Shown here piece by piece: positions 45,719 to 54,909 of a stretch of DNA of 64,000 nt; positions within the stretch are counted from its first letter, which is position 1, and each line of letters opens with the position of its first letter. A program made the position numbers and the translations under genes. Location: NCBI RefSeq assembly GCF_030814015.1, contig NZ_JAUSUL010000007.1, positions 1 to 64,000 on the forward strand, written 5' to 3'. The DNA comes from Amorphus orientalis. Its GTDB lineage: Bacteria; Pseudomonadota; Alphaproteobacteria; Rhizobiales; Amorphaceae. The notes below the pieces were generated by a model. The model was given only the letters and a program-made list of their open reading frames with translations. It was not told the DNA's origin and made no database searches.

Positions 45719-46943
45719 CAGTCTCTCCATCCATGGCGGGTTCAAGGCCCGCTGGTTGTCGAAGACGGTCTGAATGCGGCTCGGGTTGCCCCGTCTGCCG
45801 CGCGAAACGCTGGCGCAGCTTGCGCCAGACGGAAATGAACTGTTCGACCTCGGCTTCCGTGGTCGACGGGCCCAGGCTGATACGCACCGCGCCGCGGGCC
45901 AGATCCCCGGGCACGCCCATCGCCGCGAGGACGTGGGAGGCGGCCACCTTGCCCGACGAGCAGGCCGCTCCGGAGGAGACGGCCACGCCGTCGAGATCGA
46001 GGGCGATCACGGCGGTCTCGGCCGTCATGCCCGGCACCGCGAGACAGCTCGTGTTTGCAAGCCGCCCGGCGTTGCGTCCGAAGACCACCGCATCGGGACA
46101 CATAATCATGACGTCCCGCTCCAACCAGTCCCGCAGGCGGCGGATCTCCCCTGCGCGGACGACATCCGACATCGCCTCGCGGGCCGCAACCCCGAACGCG
46201 GCAATCGCCGGCATGTTCTCGGTGCCGGCGCGGTCGCGACCTTCCTGGCCGCCGCCGGTCAGGAGCGGCGCGATGCGCAGTCCCGGACGAACGCGAATCA
46301 CGGCTCCGGCGCCACGTGGCCCGCCGATCTTGTGGGCGGACAGCGTCAGGATGTCCGCGCCCGTCGTGGCGGCCGGGATCGCTTCGCGCCCGGCGACCTG
46401 CACGGCATCCACGTGAAGCACGCCGCCGGCCGCATGGACCCGGTCCGCGGCTTCCGCGACCGGCTGAAGCACGCCGGTCTCGTTGTTGGCCGCCATCAGC
46501 GAGACCAGCATCGGGCCGTCCGCATCCGCCAGCGCAGCGTCCAGCGCGTCCAGATCGAGGCGTCCGTCCGCGTCCACCGGCAGGACGGACACGGCCTCGG
46601 CCGGGAAGCGTCCGCCGGCGAGAACCGACGGATGTTCGATCGCCGACACCAGAAGGCGGGAGAACCGGACCGGCTGTCCGTCGATTTCCATCTCCGGCGA
46701 CAGCGCGGTGACGTTCGCCTCGGTGCCGCCGCTGGTGAAGGTGACCGCATCGGCCGCCGTGCCGGCGAGATCGGCGACCGCACGCCGCGCTTCCTCGATC
46801 CGGGCGCGCGCGGCCCGGCCCTCGGCATGAACGGACGACGGGTTGCCGAGCACGGACAGGGCATCGACCATCGCCTCGCGCACCGCCGGCTTCACCGGCG
46901 CGCCTGCGTTCCAGTCGAAATAGATCCGGCTTGCCGCCGTCAT
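45618..46943 (-). CDS. group I cysteine desulfurase (IscS/NifS-like), first gene of the suf operon
   Basis: 441 aa from ATG46943 ([20 protein letters not shown]). PLP lysine in [19 protein letters not shown] and catalytic Cys loop in [19 protein letters not shown], with [21 protein letters not shown] and [13 protein letters not shown] at the N-terminal side. It supplies sulfur for cluster assembly. The family normally ends near [19 protein letters not shown]; here about 65 extra, Arg/Gly/Asp-rich residues run 101 bases into sufB. Another frame would stop at 45742, just before sufB, so a single-base indel (real or sequencing) near 45790-45830 is possible. No Rrf2-type regulator was found upstream. 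Confidence 0.88.
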   Translation of the reverse strand: MTAASRIYFDWNAGAPVKPAVREAMVDALSVLGNPSSVHAEGRAARARIEEARRAVADLAGTAADAVTFTSGGTEANVTALSPEMEIDGQPVRFSRLLVSAIEHPSVLAGGRFPAEAVSVLPVDADGRLDLDALDAALADADGPMLVSLMAANNETGVLQPVAEAADRVHAAGGVLHVDAVQVAGREAIPAATTGADILTLSAHKIGGPRGAGAVIRVRPGLRIAPLLTGGGQEGRDRAGTENMPAIAAFGVAAREAMSDVVRAGEIRRLRDWLERDVMIMCPDAVVFGRNAGRLANTSCLAVPGMTAETAVIALDLDGVAVSSGAACSSGKVAASHVLAAMGVPGDLARGAVRISLGPSTTEAEVEQFISVWRKLRQRFARQTGQPEPHSDRLRQPAGLEPAMDGETDAGSAGNDRSGSVDRHRQVQVRVRHGHSVRQGA

Positions 46944-47176
46944 CCGTGTCCCCGATCGTCCGGAAAAATCTTGCATTGGCTCCGCGAGCTGTGGATAACC
47001 CGCGCACCCTGACCCCATTTGCCCGGAGCGAACCGGATCTTTGTCCCCGCTCTCGAATTCGAATGGTTCCAGATTAATTTAAGTGTAGGAAGGCGACCCT
47101 TGCCGTCAAGATTTTCCTGCTTTTCGGCCCGCTTGCCTGCCTTGCCCTGCAACCGTCTCCTAAAGGATTCGTTCCG

Positions 47177-47833
47177 ATGCCCGAAGTGATCTTCACCGGG
47201 CCGGCCGGCCGTATTGAAGGCCGCTTCCAGCCGGCCAAGAATCGAAACGCGCCGATCGGCATCGTTCTGCACCCGCACCCGCAGTTCGGCGGGACGATGA
47301 ACAACCAGATCGTCTACAATCTCTTCTACATGTTCCAGAAGCGCGGGTTCGCCGTGCTGCGGTTCAATTTCCGGGGCGTCGGACGCAGTCAGGGCGCGTT
47401 CGACCACGGCTCCGGCGAGCTCTCGGACGCGGCGGCGGCCCTGGACTGGGTCCAGACCATCCACCCGGACGCCCGCTCCTGCTGGATCGCCGGCTTTTCC
47501 TTCGGCGCCTGGATCGGCATGCAGCTGCTGATGCGCCGTCCGGAGATCGAGGGCTTCATCTCGGTGGCACCGCCGGCGAACCTGCACGACTTCTCCTTCC
47601 TGGCGCCCTGCCCGTCGTCCGGCCTGATCATCCACGGCGACGTCGACAAGGTCGTGCCGATGAAGGACACCCAGGCCCTGGTCGACAAGCTGAAGACCCA
47701 GAAGGGCATCGTGGTGGATCAGGAGATCATCCCCGGCGCCAACCACTTCTTCGAGGACCGGGTCGACGTGCTGATGGATCACTGCGGGACCTATCTGGAC
47801 AAGCGCCTCGCAGACACCCCCGACGCGGCGTAA
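47177..47833 (+). CDS. alpha/beta hydrolase (COG2945-like)
   Basis: 218 aa, ATG47177. Hydrolase core: IVLHPHPQFGGTMNN near the N-terminus (oxyanion region), FNFRGVGRSQGAFDHG, nucleophile elbow IAGFSFGAWIGMQ with Ser, then the acid in IIHGDVDKVVPM and His in IPGANHFFEDR. The family is of uncharacterised serine hydrolases. It is divergent from the cysteine desulfurase gene, and the shared 230-base promoter region contains an AT-rich block (about 47070-47100). Confidence 0.83.
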   Translation: MPEVIFTGPAGRIEGRFQPAKNRNAPIGIVLHPHPQFGGTMNNQIVYNLFYMFQKRGFAVLRFNFRGVGRSQGAFDHGSGELSDAAAALDWVQTIHPDARSCWIAGFSFGAWIGMQLLMRRPEIEGFISVAPPANLHDFSFLAPCPSSGLIIHGDVDKVVPMKDTQALVDKLKTQKGIVVDQEIIPGANHFFEDRVDVLMDHCGTYLDKRLADTPDAA

Positions 47834-47851
47834 TCAGAGACCGTGGAAACC

Positions 47852-48098
47852 GGGAACCGGTTTCCCGTCTGGATTTGCGAGAAAGAAAATCCCCTCACGC
47901 CGAGGTCGCTCCGCTCACCGGCTCCGGGTGGGCGGCCTCCGGCCGGCGCGCGGTCGCGCGCTGGCACAGCAAATCCAGGAAAAGTGGGAACCGGTTTTCC
48001 GTCCGGATTTGCGAGAAAGAAAATCCCCTCACGCCGAATTCGCTCCGCTCACCGGCTCCGGGTGGGCGGCCTCCGGCCGGCGCGCGGTCGCGCGCTGG
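47852..48098. repeat. imperfect tandem duplication, period 134 bases
   Basis: Copy 1 runs 47852-47964 and copy 2 47986-48098. Each contains GGGAACCGGTT, a GGATTTGCGAGAAAGAAAAT stretch, a CTCACGCCGA motif and the palindrome-rich GGCCGGCGCGCGGTCGCGCG end. The two differ at only a few positions, so the duplication is recent. A related single copy lies in reverse orientation near 56060-56240. Confidence 0.85.
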
Positions 48099-48322
48099 CT
48101 GCCGTCTTCCGGAAAGCGTTTCCGAGGGACTGTAAGCGCTCGCCCCAATCTCCGCTCATTCCCGCGAAAGCGGGAATCCATAGGGCTGGTCGACAGCTCT
48201 CCTGGGTCCATGATCCGGGTGAGCGAAGGCACTGCCGAAGCGGCCGGGTCCTGGCCCCGGCGATATCCACCTCGACCTGATCCAATCCACCATGGATTCC
48301 CGCTTTCGCGGGAATGAGCGGA
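48099..48322. repeat. composite palindromic repeat, copy 1 (172-bp element with 31-bp inverted ends)
   Basis: The element at 48151-48322 has perfect 31-bp terminal inverted repeats (48151-48181 and 48292-48322). Each end contains the internal palindrome ATTCCCGCGAAAGCGGGAAT. The 49 bases just to the left (48102-48150) also align with the flank of the second copy. The core matches the form ATTCCC-N8-GGGAAT of REP-like and neisserial dRS3 repeats. No coding capacity was seen in the 110-base interior. Confidence 0.9.
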
Positions 48323-48361
48323 TGGGGTCGAGGCCGCGCAAACCGGCAAAGCGCGTCCGGA

Positions 48362-49477
48362 TCAGGGCCTCGCGATCCGGCCGCCGGTCTGCGGTTCCGC
48401 CACCCCGGTCGTCCCCGGAAACGTGATCGGCAGGCCGCCCAGCGCCCGCACCGCCAGATAGGCGAAGGCCTGGGCCTCCAGAAACGCCGCCGACCAGCCG
48501 AGCCCGTCGGCGCTGCGCGGCTCGAGGCCCACCGCACCGGCGAGCGCCTCCATCATGACCGGATTGCGCGCGCCGCCGCCGCCGATCGTCAGGCTCTTCG
48601 GATAGGCCGGAAGCTGTTTCAGGCCGTGCGCGACGCTCTCGGCGGTCACCGCCACCAGGGTCGCGGCCGCGTCTTCCGTCGACAGCGGATCGGTCAGGCT
48701 GCGGTCGAACTGGCTCCGGTCCAGGGATTTGGGCGCCGGCCGCGCGAAATAGGAATCGCCGAGATAGGCCTCCACGACCGACCGGTTGACGGTGCCCTCC
48801 GACGCCCGCGCGCCGCCTTCGTCCATCATCTGATGGTGACGGGCTTCCATCATGTCGTCGATGAGCGCATTGCCGGGTCCCGTATCGAAGGCGACCAGAT
48901 CGCCGTCGGCCCCGACCCAGGTGACGTTCGCCACGCCGCCGATGTTGAGGACGGCGGCCGGCAGCTCCAGCCCGGCCTGGAGGACCAGCGCCCGGTGGAA
49001 GACGGGCACGAGCGGCGCTCCCTCGCCGCCCGCCGCCATGTCGGCCGCCCTCAGGTCGAACACCACGGGAATGCCGAGCCGGTCGGCCATGGCCTGGCCG
49101 TCGCCGAGCTGGATGGTCAGCCCGCGGTCCGGGGCATGCATCACCGTCTGGCCGTGGAAGCCGACCACGTCCGGCTGCGCGCCGAGCGCCTCGACGAAGG
49201 TCCTCACCGCCGTGGCCTGGATTTCCGTGACCCAGCGTTCCGCCTCCGCCAGCGGCTCAGGACGCGCCGTGCGGTCGTCCAGACCGAGGGCGACCTCGTT
49301 GGCGCGTTTGAGAAGCGTCCGCAACTCGTCCGGATAGGGGGTGAAGGCGGTCGGTCCGGGGGTCACGGCGGCCTCCCCGTCGGTTTCCACCAGCGCGACG
49401 TCGACCCCGTCCATGGAGGTGCCGCTCATCAGACCGATCGCGCGCAGGGGCCGACGGGTGCCTTCTTCGATACTCAA
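48362..49477 (-). CDS. anmK: anhydro-N-acetylmuramic acid kinase
   Basis: 371 aa from TTG49477 (SIEEGTRRPLRAIGLMSGTS), chosen because GGAG lies upstream and longer starts extend towards tyrS. Converts anhydro-MurNAc from cell-wall turnover to MurNAc-6-phosphate. Family features: GLMSGTSMDGVDVALVETDG (phosphate binding), VGFHGQTVMHAPD, VLNIGGVANVTWVG, FDTGPGNALIDDMM (catalytic Asp) and LTIGGGGARNPVMMEAL. The start codon is uncertain. It is divergent from tyrS and begins the segment bracketed by the two composite repeats. Confidence 0.9.
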   Translation of the reverse strand: MSIEEGTRRPLRAIGLMSGTSMDGVDVALVETDGEAAVTPGPTAFTPYPDELRTLLKRANEVALGLDDRTARPEPLAEAERWVTEIQATAVRTFVEALGAQPDVVGFHGQTVMHAPDRGLTIQLGDGQAMADRLGIPVVFDLRAADMAAGGEGAPLVPVFHRALVLQAGLELPAAVLNIGGVANVTWVGADGDLVAFDTGPGNALIDDMMEARHHQMMDEGGARASEGTVNRSVVEAYLGDSYFARPAPKSLDRSQFDRSLTDPLSTEDAAATLVAVTAESVAHGLKQLPAYPKSLTIGGGGARNPVMMEALAGAVGLEPRSADGLGWSAAFLEAQAFAYLAVRALGGLPITFPGTTGVAEPQTGGRIARP

Positions 49478-49578
49478 AATCCACTCCGCATCTGGAATTT
49501 GTCTGAGAGGCTGATAAACCGCGAGCCGAACGCCCCGGAGCGCCTCCGCTCCGACCGATATCACAGGATTGGTTTTCC

Positions 49579-50832
49579 ATGACCGGGTTCAAGTCAGAGT
49601 TTCTGCACACCCTCAGCGAACGCGGCTTCATCCATCAGATCTCTGACGAGAGCGGCCTCGACGATCTGTTCCGCACCGAGACCGTGACCGCCTATGTGGG
49701 CTACGACGCAACCGCGACCAGCCTGCACATCGGCAACCTGATCTCCGCCACCATGCTCCACTGGCTGCAGGAGACCGGGCACCGGCCGATCGCGCTGATG
49801 GGTGGCGGCACCTCGATGGTGGGCGATCCGTCCTTCCGCGACGACCAGCGCAAGCTCCTGACCCAGGAGCAGATCGAGGAGAACATTGCCGGCATCAAGC
49901 GCATCTTCGCGCGCATCCTGCGCTTCGGCGACGGCCCCACCGACGCAATGATGGTCAACAACGCCGACTGGCTGCTGGGCCTCAACTACATCGAGTTCAT
50001 CCGCGACGTCGGCCGGCACTTCTCCGTCAACCGGATGCTGTCGTTCGATTCGGTCAAGCTGCGGCTCGACCGGGAGCAGTCGCTGTCCTTCCTCGAATTC
50101 AACTACATGATCATGCAGGGCTACGACTTCGTCGAGCTGAACCGGCGCTACGGCTGCCGGCTGCAGATGGGCGGCTCGGACCAGTGGGGCAACATCATCA
50201 ACGGGGTCGATCTCGGCCACCGGATGAACACCCCCCAGCTCTACGCCCTGACCACGCCGCTCCTGACCACGTCCTCGGGCGCCAAGATGGGCAAGACGGC
50301 GAACGGCGCGGTCTGGCTCAACGAGGACGTCTTCAGCGCCTACGATTTCTGGCAGTACTGGCGCAACACCGAGGACGCCGACGTTGGCCGCTTCCTCAAG
50401 ATCTTCACCCGCCTGCCGCTCGACGAGATCGCCCGGCTGGAAGCACTCGGCGGCTCGGAGATCAACGAGGCCAAGAAGATCCTGGCCACCGAGGCGACCG
50501 CGATCGTCCACGGCCGCGAGGAGGCGGACAAGGCCGCGGAGACGGCGCGCCAGACCTTCGAGGCGGGCACCTTCGCCCAGGACCTGCCGACGGTGACCGT
50601 CGCCGGAAGCGACCTGGACGCCGGCATCGGCGTTCTGGACGCATTCCGGCTGGCCGGACTGGCCGCCAGCAACAGCGAGGCCCGGCGCCACATCAAGGGC
50701 GGCGCGCTCCGGGTGAACGACGCGGTGGTCGACGACGACCGCCGCCAGCTCGGCCGCGGCGACATCACCAACGACGGCGTCATCAAGCTGTCCATGGGCC
50801 GCAAGAAGCACGTGCTCCTGAAGGCGGACTGA
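49579..50832 (+). CDS. tyrS: tyrosyl-tRNA synthetase
   Basis: 417-aa class Ic synthetase that charges tRNA-Tyr. [17 protein letters not shown] carries the HIGH-type motif (HIGN), [19 protein letters not shown] the tyrosine site, and [15 protein letters not shown] the KMSKS-type loop. A C-terminal S4 domain follows (about 350-415; [21 protein letters not shown]). ATG49579. It is divergent from anmK and convergent with the AsmA-like gene. Confidence 0.97.
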   Translation: MTGFKSEFLHTLSERGFIHQISDESGLDDLFRTETVTAYVGYDATATSLHIGNLISATMLHWLQETGHRPIALMGGGTSMVGDPSFRDDQRKLLTQEQIEENIAGIKRIFARILRFGDGPTDAMMVNNADWLLGLNYIEFIRDVGRHFSVNRMLSFDSVKLRLDREQSLSFLEFNYMIMQGYDFVELNRRYGCRLQMGGSDQWGNIINGVDLGHRMNTPQLYALTTPLLTTSSGAKMGKTANGAVWLNEDVFSAYDFWQYWRNTEDADVGRFLKIFTRLPLDEIARLEALGGSEINEAKKILATEATAIVHGREEADKAAETARQTFEAGTFAQDLPTVTVAGSDLDAGIGVLDAFRLAGLAASNSEARRHIKGGALRVNDAVVDDDRRQLGRGDITNDGVIKLSMGRKKHVLLKAD

Positions 50833-50885
50833 CGCGCCCGGTCGCGGCCGGTTCGGCCCGGCTGCGGCGGACCTGCCCGTTGGAG

Positions 50886-53800
50886 CTAGTTCCGCCGGTT
50901 GCCGTTGTTGTAGCCCTGATAGGAAGGGACGCCGTCCGCGTTCTGCTGCTCGAAGATCCGCCGGAAGATGCCCGGCGTGACGGCGGACAGCGGATTGAAC
51001 GACAGGTTCGGACCGGACATCGGTCCGTCCAGGCGGAAGGTCACGCCGAACAGGCCGCCTTCCTTGCCGCCGCCGAGGATCTCGCCCAGCACCGGTACGC
51101 GGCCGAACAAATTGTTCACCGCATAGGCCGGAATGGCGGTCCCGCTGATCTGCAGGGTCCGGTTGTCCAGGTCGATGACCCCGCCCGCCGTGCCGCCGAT
51201 CGCCGCGCCGCGCAGGATCGCGTCGGAGATCTCGACCCGGCCGTCGCTCTCGGTGAACGGCACCACCAGTTCCTCGAAACTGTTGTTCGGCCGCTGCTGG
51301 GGCTCCGGCTGATAGGCCATCACCCGCGAGCCGGCGGAGCGGCGCGTCTGGACGGTGCGGTCGATGAGATTCTCCACCGCCGGGTCCCCGGTGATGCGGA
51401 ACTGCTCGATGCGGACCTGGCCGTTGGTCGGCCCGTTCCGGCGCAGGGTGGCCTGGAGAATCCCCTGCCCGCCGGCGAGCCGCTGATAGAGGTCCAGGAA
51501 CTTGAGCAGCTGGCCGGTGTCGCCGGAGCGGACCGAGAGCGACCTCGTCCCGCCGCCGGATGGCGCGACCTTGGCCACCAGGTCGGTGGCGCGGCCGCCG
51601 TTGGTGGAGCCGGTCAGATCCAGCGAGGCGAGCCGTCCGCCCGTCATCCGAACGGCGCCGTTCACGCCGGTCAGGGTCACGCCGCCGTTGCCCTGGACCG
51701 CGTCGAGGGCGATCGTCACGTTGATCGGCGCGTCGAATGACCCGCCGCCACCGTCCGACCCGTTCTTGAGCCCGGAGATAACGCCGCGCCCGTCGAACGC
51801 GCTGCCGGAGAGGCGGATGTCGTAGCCGTTCCCGCTCGGCGTCACCTTGAGCTGGGCCTTGTCGGTGGCCCTGAGCGCGAACCGGTCGAAGGTCGCATCG
51901 ACCAGCTTTCCGCCCTCCAGACGCACGCCGCCCTGGATGTCCAGCCCGTCGGACGTGATCTTGAGATAGTTCACCTCGGTGCGGCCGTCCTGCTCGACCA
52001 GGGTGAAGGCCGCCGTGGCGGGGACGCCGGCGCTCTTGGTCCAGCCGAAGCCCGGAATGGTCACCTGCGCCCGGGTCAGGCTGGCTTCGATCCGCCGCTC
52101 GCCTTCGGCGGTCTCCTCCATGGAGACCTCGATGGGCCCCTTGAGGAACGACCCGGTCTCGAAGCCGCGCTTCTTGCGCTCCGCGTCCGTCAGCACGAAC
52201 GAGACGTCGCCGGAGCGGCCCTGGTCGTCGCCGGAGAAGGTCTGGGTGAAATCGATCGACGCCCGCACGCCGTCCACCGTCGCATCGCCCTTGACTGTCG
52301 CGGACGACTGGTCGGCCACGACGTTGAGATCGGCGTCGGTGACGGTCTGGCCGTTGATCGCCACCGCACTCGCGACATCGGTCAGGGTGGCATCCACCGA
52401 CCATTTGAGGGCATCCGGCTCGATGGTGTTGCCCAGCGGGCCGACCGCCTCGAGATTGGCGGCGATCGATCCGGTGAGGTCGTCCGGCGTCACGTCGACG
52501 AACCGCAGCGCATCGATCGGCTTGGCGGCGGCCAGCGCGGCGATCGAGGGCGCGGGTCCGGACAGGCGGCTGCGGATCGTCCCGATCGGCGGGCTCGACG
52601 TCACCGACGGCACGTCCGCGTAAAAGCCTTCGACTGCAATCGGATCGCGCCCGTCCGGCCGCAATTCGGCGGTCTCGGCGTTCAAGGTGACGTGCCGGTC
52701 GACCACCGTCGCCGTGCCCTCGGCATTCATCAGCGCGGGCAGCTCGCCCGGCAGCTTCAGCGCCGCGCCGCTGTAGGCGATGTCGATGTCGATGGTTCGG
52801 TCCATCCCGCTGGCCGTCGCCGGCTTGCCGTCCATGTCCAGCGGCAGCAGCGCGAACTGCATGTCGGCGCGCTCGATCTGGCCGGCCAGGACGTTGCCCA
52901 CGAGCCAGCTGCGGGCCTCGTAGCCGAGCACCACCGGCCACATCCGCATCAGCGCCGAGGCCGACATCGGCGACGTCTTCAGCGCCGCCGCAAGCGACGG
53001 GCCCTGGGGGCCGAAATCCATGGAGCCGGCGCCGGTGATCGACCCAAGCGTCGAGCGCGCGACGAACCGGTCGAAGGTCACGTAGCTGCGCTCGGGACGG
53101 ACTTCGCCGGCCGTGCTGAGTTCGACGAAATCGAGCGGCGGCCCGTCGACGTCGTCCGGCCCGATCCGCGCGTCGTCGGCCTGGAGTTCGTAGGTCCATG
53201 CGCCGTCCGGTCCGGACGGTGGCACGAACCGGCCGTGGCCCGACATGTACGTCGCGCCCGCGGCAAGCTCGAGGGTCCCGACGGTCACCGCCCTTGTGGT
53301 GGCGCTCCAGGTCGCTGCGACGGTCAGCCGGTCGATGCTGCGCGCCGGATCCTTGGCGATCTGGAAGACCCCCTGCTCGACCGACAGCTCGATCCGCGCC
53401 TGGTCGAGCCGGCCCGATGGCCCGAACCAGGCGGTCAGCGTCGGCGCCATGTGGAAGCCGGAGCGGATCAGGGGAATGTCGATGAAGTCCGTGAGCGTCA
53501 GTCCCGACGCCCGGGCGACCAGTTCCGAACCGCTCCCCGCGCTCGAGCGGTCGACCGTCACCCGCCACGATCCGCTGTCGGCCTGACCGATCGCCTCGAT
53601 GGCGACGTCCCCGTCCCGATCCGGCCGGAAGCTCGCGTCGATCGAGGTGAACCGCCGATCGGGAAGACGCGGATCCAGGTTGGGCAGGTGGACCTCGCCG
53701 TTGAGGATGTGCAGTTCGGCGAGACCGCGCTCGCGCGCGAGCAGCGAGATCCGGGCGAGACGCTGTTCGGCAACCGGCAGCACGCCGAGGGGCGGCGGCA

Positions 53801-54272
53801 GGTCGGCCTCGTCGTCCGCGGCCGGATCGGCGGCACCGTCCCCCGTCCCGATCGTGGGAAGATTGACCTCCAGGACCGGATCGACGATCGAGATCGAATG
53901 GACCCGGATATCGCCGGTCAGAAGCGACCGCACCGACAGGTCGAAGATGGTCTCCGGCGCTTCGAGCGACCCGGCCGGGCCGCGCAGCGCCACCTCGCGG
54001 ACGACCAGCTCGAACGCCCGCTCGGGCGACCACCCCACCGAGACGCCGCCGACGGCCACCCGCCCGTTGTCCCCGGCCAGCTGGTTGAGAACGGTGCGGA
54101 CCGTCCGGTCGGCGGACGGGATCGTGACGGGCGCCACCCAGACGCGGACGGCGAGCGCGATCAGGAGCACGAGCGCCACGCCCGCGGCGATCCCCGACAC
54201 GCGCATGGCGCGACGTCCGGCCGACCGTTTCGAGGCGGTCGGCGGCGTGGATCTGGGTGTCTTTCTGATCAT
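50886..54272 (-). CDS. large AsmA/YhdP-like envelope protein (DUF3971)
   Basis: 1128 aa from ATG54272. A basic N-terminus (RKTPRSTPPTASKRSAGRR) and a single transmembrane helix (about 24-46, VSGIAAGVALVLLIALAVRV) anchor a long periplasmic beta-rich body. DUF3971-type repeats fill the middle, and an AsmA-like C-terminal region (about 990-1100) has RGAAIGGTAGGVIDLDNRTLQISGT and VPVLGEILGGGKEGGLFGVTFRLDGP. Bridge-like AsmA family proteins move or organise phospholipids between membranes. That role is inferred by family. The tail QGYNNGNRRN is low-complexity. Confidence 0.83.
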   Translation of the reverse strand: MIRKTPRSTPPTASKRSAGRRAMRVSGIAAGVALVLLIALAVRVWVAPVTIPSADRTVRTVLNQLAGDNGRVAVGGVSVGWSPERAFELVVREVALRGPAGSLEAPETIFDLSVRSLLTGDIRVHSISIVDPVLEVNLPTIGTGDGAADPAADDEADLPPPLGVLPVAEQRLARISLLARERGLAELHILNGEVHLPNLDPRLPDRRFTSIDASFRPDRDGDVAIEAIGQADSGSWRVTVDRSSAGSGSELVARASGLTLTDFIDIPLIRSGFHMAPTLTAWFGPSGRLDQARIELSVEQGVFQIAKDPARSIDRLTVAATWSATTRAVTVGTLELAAGATYMSGHGRFVPPSGPDGAWTYELQADDARIGPDDVDGPPLDFVELSTAGEVRPERSYVTFDRFVARSTLGSITGAGSMDFGPQGPSLAAALKTSPMSASALMRMWPVVLGYEARSWLVGNVLAGQIERADMQFALLPLDMDGKPATASGMDRTIDIDIAYSGAALKLPGELPALMNAEGTATVVDRHVTLNAETAELRPDGRDPIAVEGFYADVPSVTSSPPIGTIRSRLSGPAPSIAALAAAKPIDALRFVDVTPDDLTGSIAANLEAVGPLGNTIEPDALKWSVDATLTDVASAVAINGQTVTDADLNVVADQSSATVKGDATVDGVRASIDFTQTFSGDDQGRSGDVSFVLTDAERKKRGFETGSFLKGPIEVSMEETAEGERRIEASLTRAQVTIPGFGWTKSAGVPATAAFTLVEQDGRTEVNYLKITSDGLDIQGGVRLEGGKLVDATFDRFALRATDKAQLKVTPSGNGYDIRLSGSAFDGRGVISGLKNGSDGGGGSFDAPINVTIALDAVQGNGGVTLTGVNGAVRMTGGRLASLDLTGSTNGGRATDLVAKVAPSGGGTRSLSVRSGDTGQLLKFLDLYQRLAGGQGILQATLRRNGPTNGQVRIEQFRITGDPAVENLIDRTVQTRRSAGSRVMAYQPEPQQRPNNSFEELVVPFTESDGRVEISDAILRGAAIGGTAGGVIDLDNRTLQISGTAIPAYAVNNLFGRVPVLGEILGGGKEGGLFGVTFRLDGPMSGPNLSFNPLSAVTPGIFRRIFEQQNADGVPSYQGYNNGNRRN

Positions 54273-54441
54273 TCAATCGGCGCCTTTGCCACCAAAGGAC
54301 GCGCCGCACGGGATCGGGCAGGACTTGACCGGCCGGCCCTGCCGGGCAAAACCCGATCTGAGTTGACCGACGAACGAGCGGTCCGGCGCGCGTGACCGGC
54401 GTCAGCGGTCACGACGGACCACCCCGCGAGGAGAAACGCAC

Positions 54442-54909
54442 ATGGCGACGCTTTCGGAAGGCGATCAGGCACCGGATTTCACACTCCCGACCGATACGCT
54501 CGGAGACATTTCGCTGTCGGGACTCTCCGGCAAATCGGTGGTTCTCTATTTCTATCCCAAGGACGACACGCCGGGCTGCACCAAGGAAGCCGTCGGCTTC
54601 TCCGAACTCCTGCCCCGCTTCTCCGAACGCGGGGTCGAGGTCATCGGCATTTCACCCGATTCGGTCGCGCGTCACAGCAAGTTCCGGGCAAAACACGAGC
54701 TCGGCGTGCCCCTCGCCTCGGATGAAGACAAATCGGTTTGTCAAAGCTATGGCGTCTGGGTGGAGAAGTCCATGTACGGCCGGACCTATTTCGGAGTTGA
54801 AAGGTCCACATTCCTGATCGCGCCGGACGGCACCATCGCGAAGATCTGGCGCAAGGTGAAGGTTCCCGGCCACGCCGAAGCGGTGCTCGAGGCTGCCGAG
54901 AAGCTGTGA
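54442..54909 (+). CDS. bcp: thioredoxin-dependent peroxiredoxin, Bcp/PrxQ type
   Basis: 155 aa, ATG54442. Peroxidatic Cys46 lies in FYPKDDTPGCTKEAVGFSEL, with Thr43 and the GISPDSVARHSKF and YGRTYFGVERSTFLIAPDG motifs of the family. The classical resolving Cys five residues after the peroxidatic one is an Ala-Val (TKEAVGF). The only other Cys is Cys100 (DKSVCQSYGVW). It reduces peroxides in the cytoplasm. Its stop overlaps the following gene's start (GTGA). Confidence 0.92.
   Translation: MATLSEGDQAPDFTLPTDTLGDISLSGLSGKSVVLYFYPKDDTPGCTKEAVGFSELLPRFSERGVEVIGISPDSVARHSKFRAKHELGVPLASDEDKSVCQSYGVWVEKSMYGRTYFGVERSTFLIAPDGTIAKIWRKVKVPGHAEAVLEAAEKL

Noticed and set aside
49594-54309. A 1571-codon minus-strand frame across tyrS and the AsmA-like gene
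   Set aside because: It runs antisense through tyrS and out of frame through the AsmA-like gene. It is Arg/Gly-rich with no domain and no ribosome binding site.
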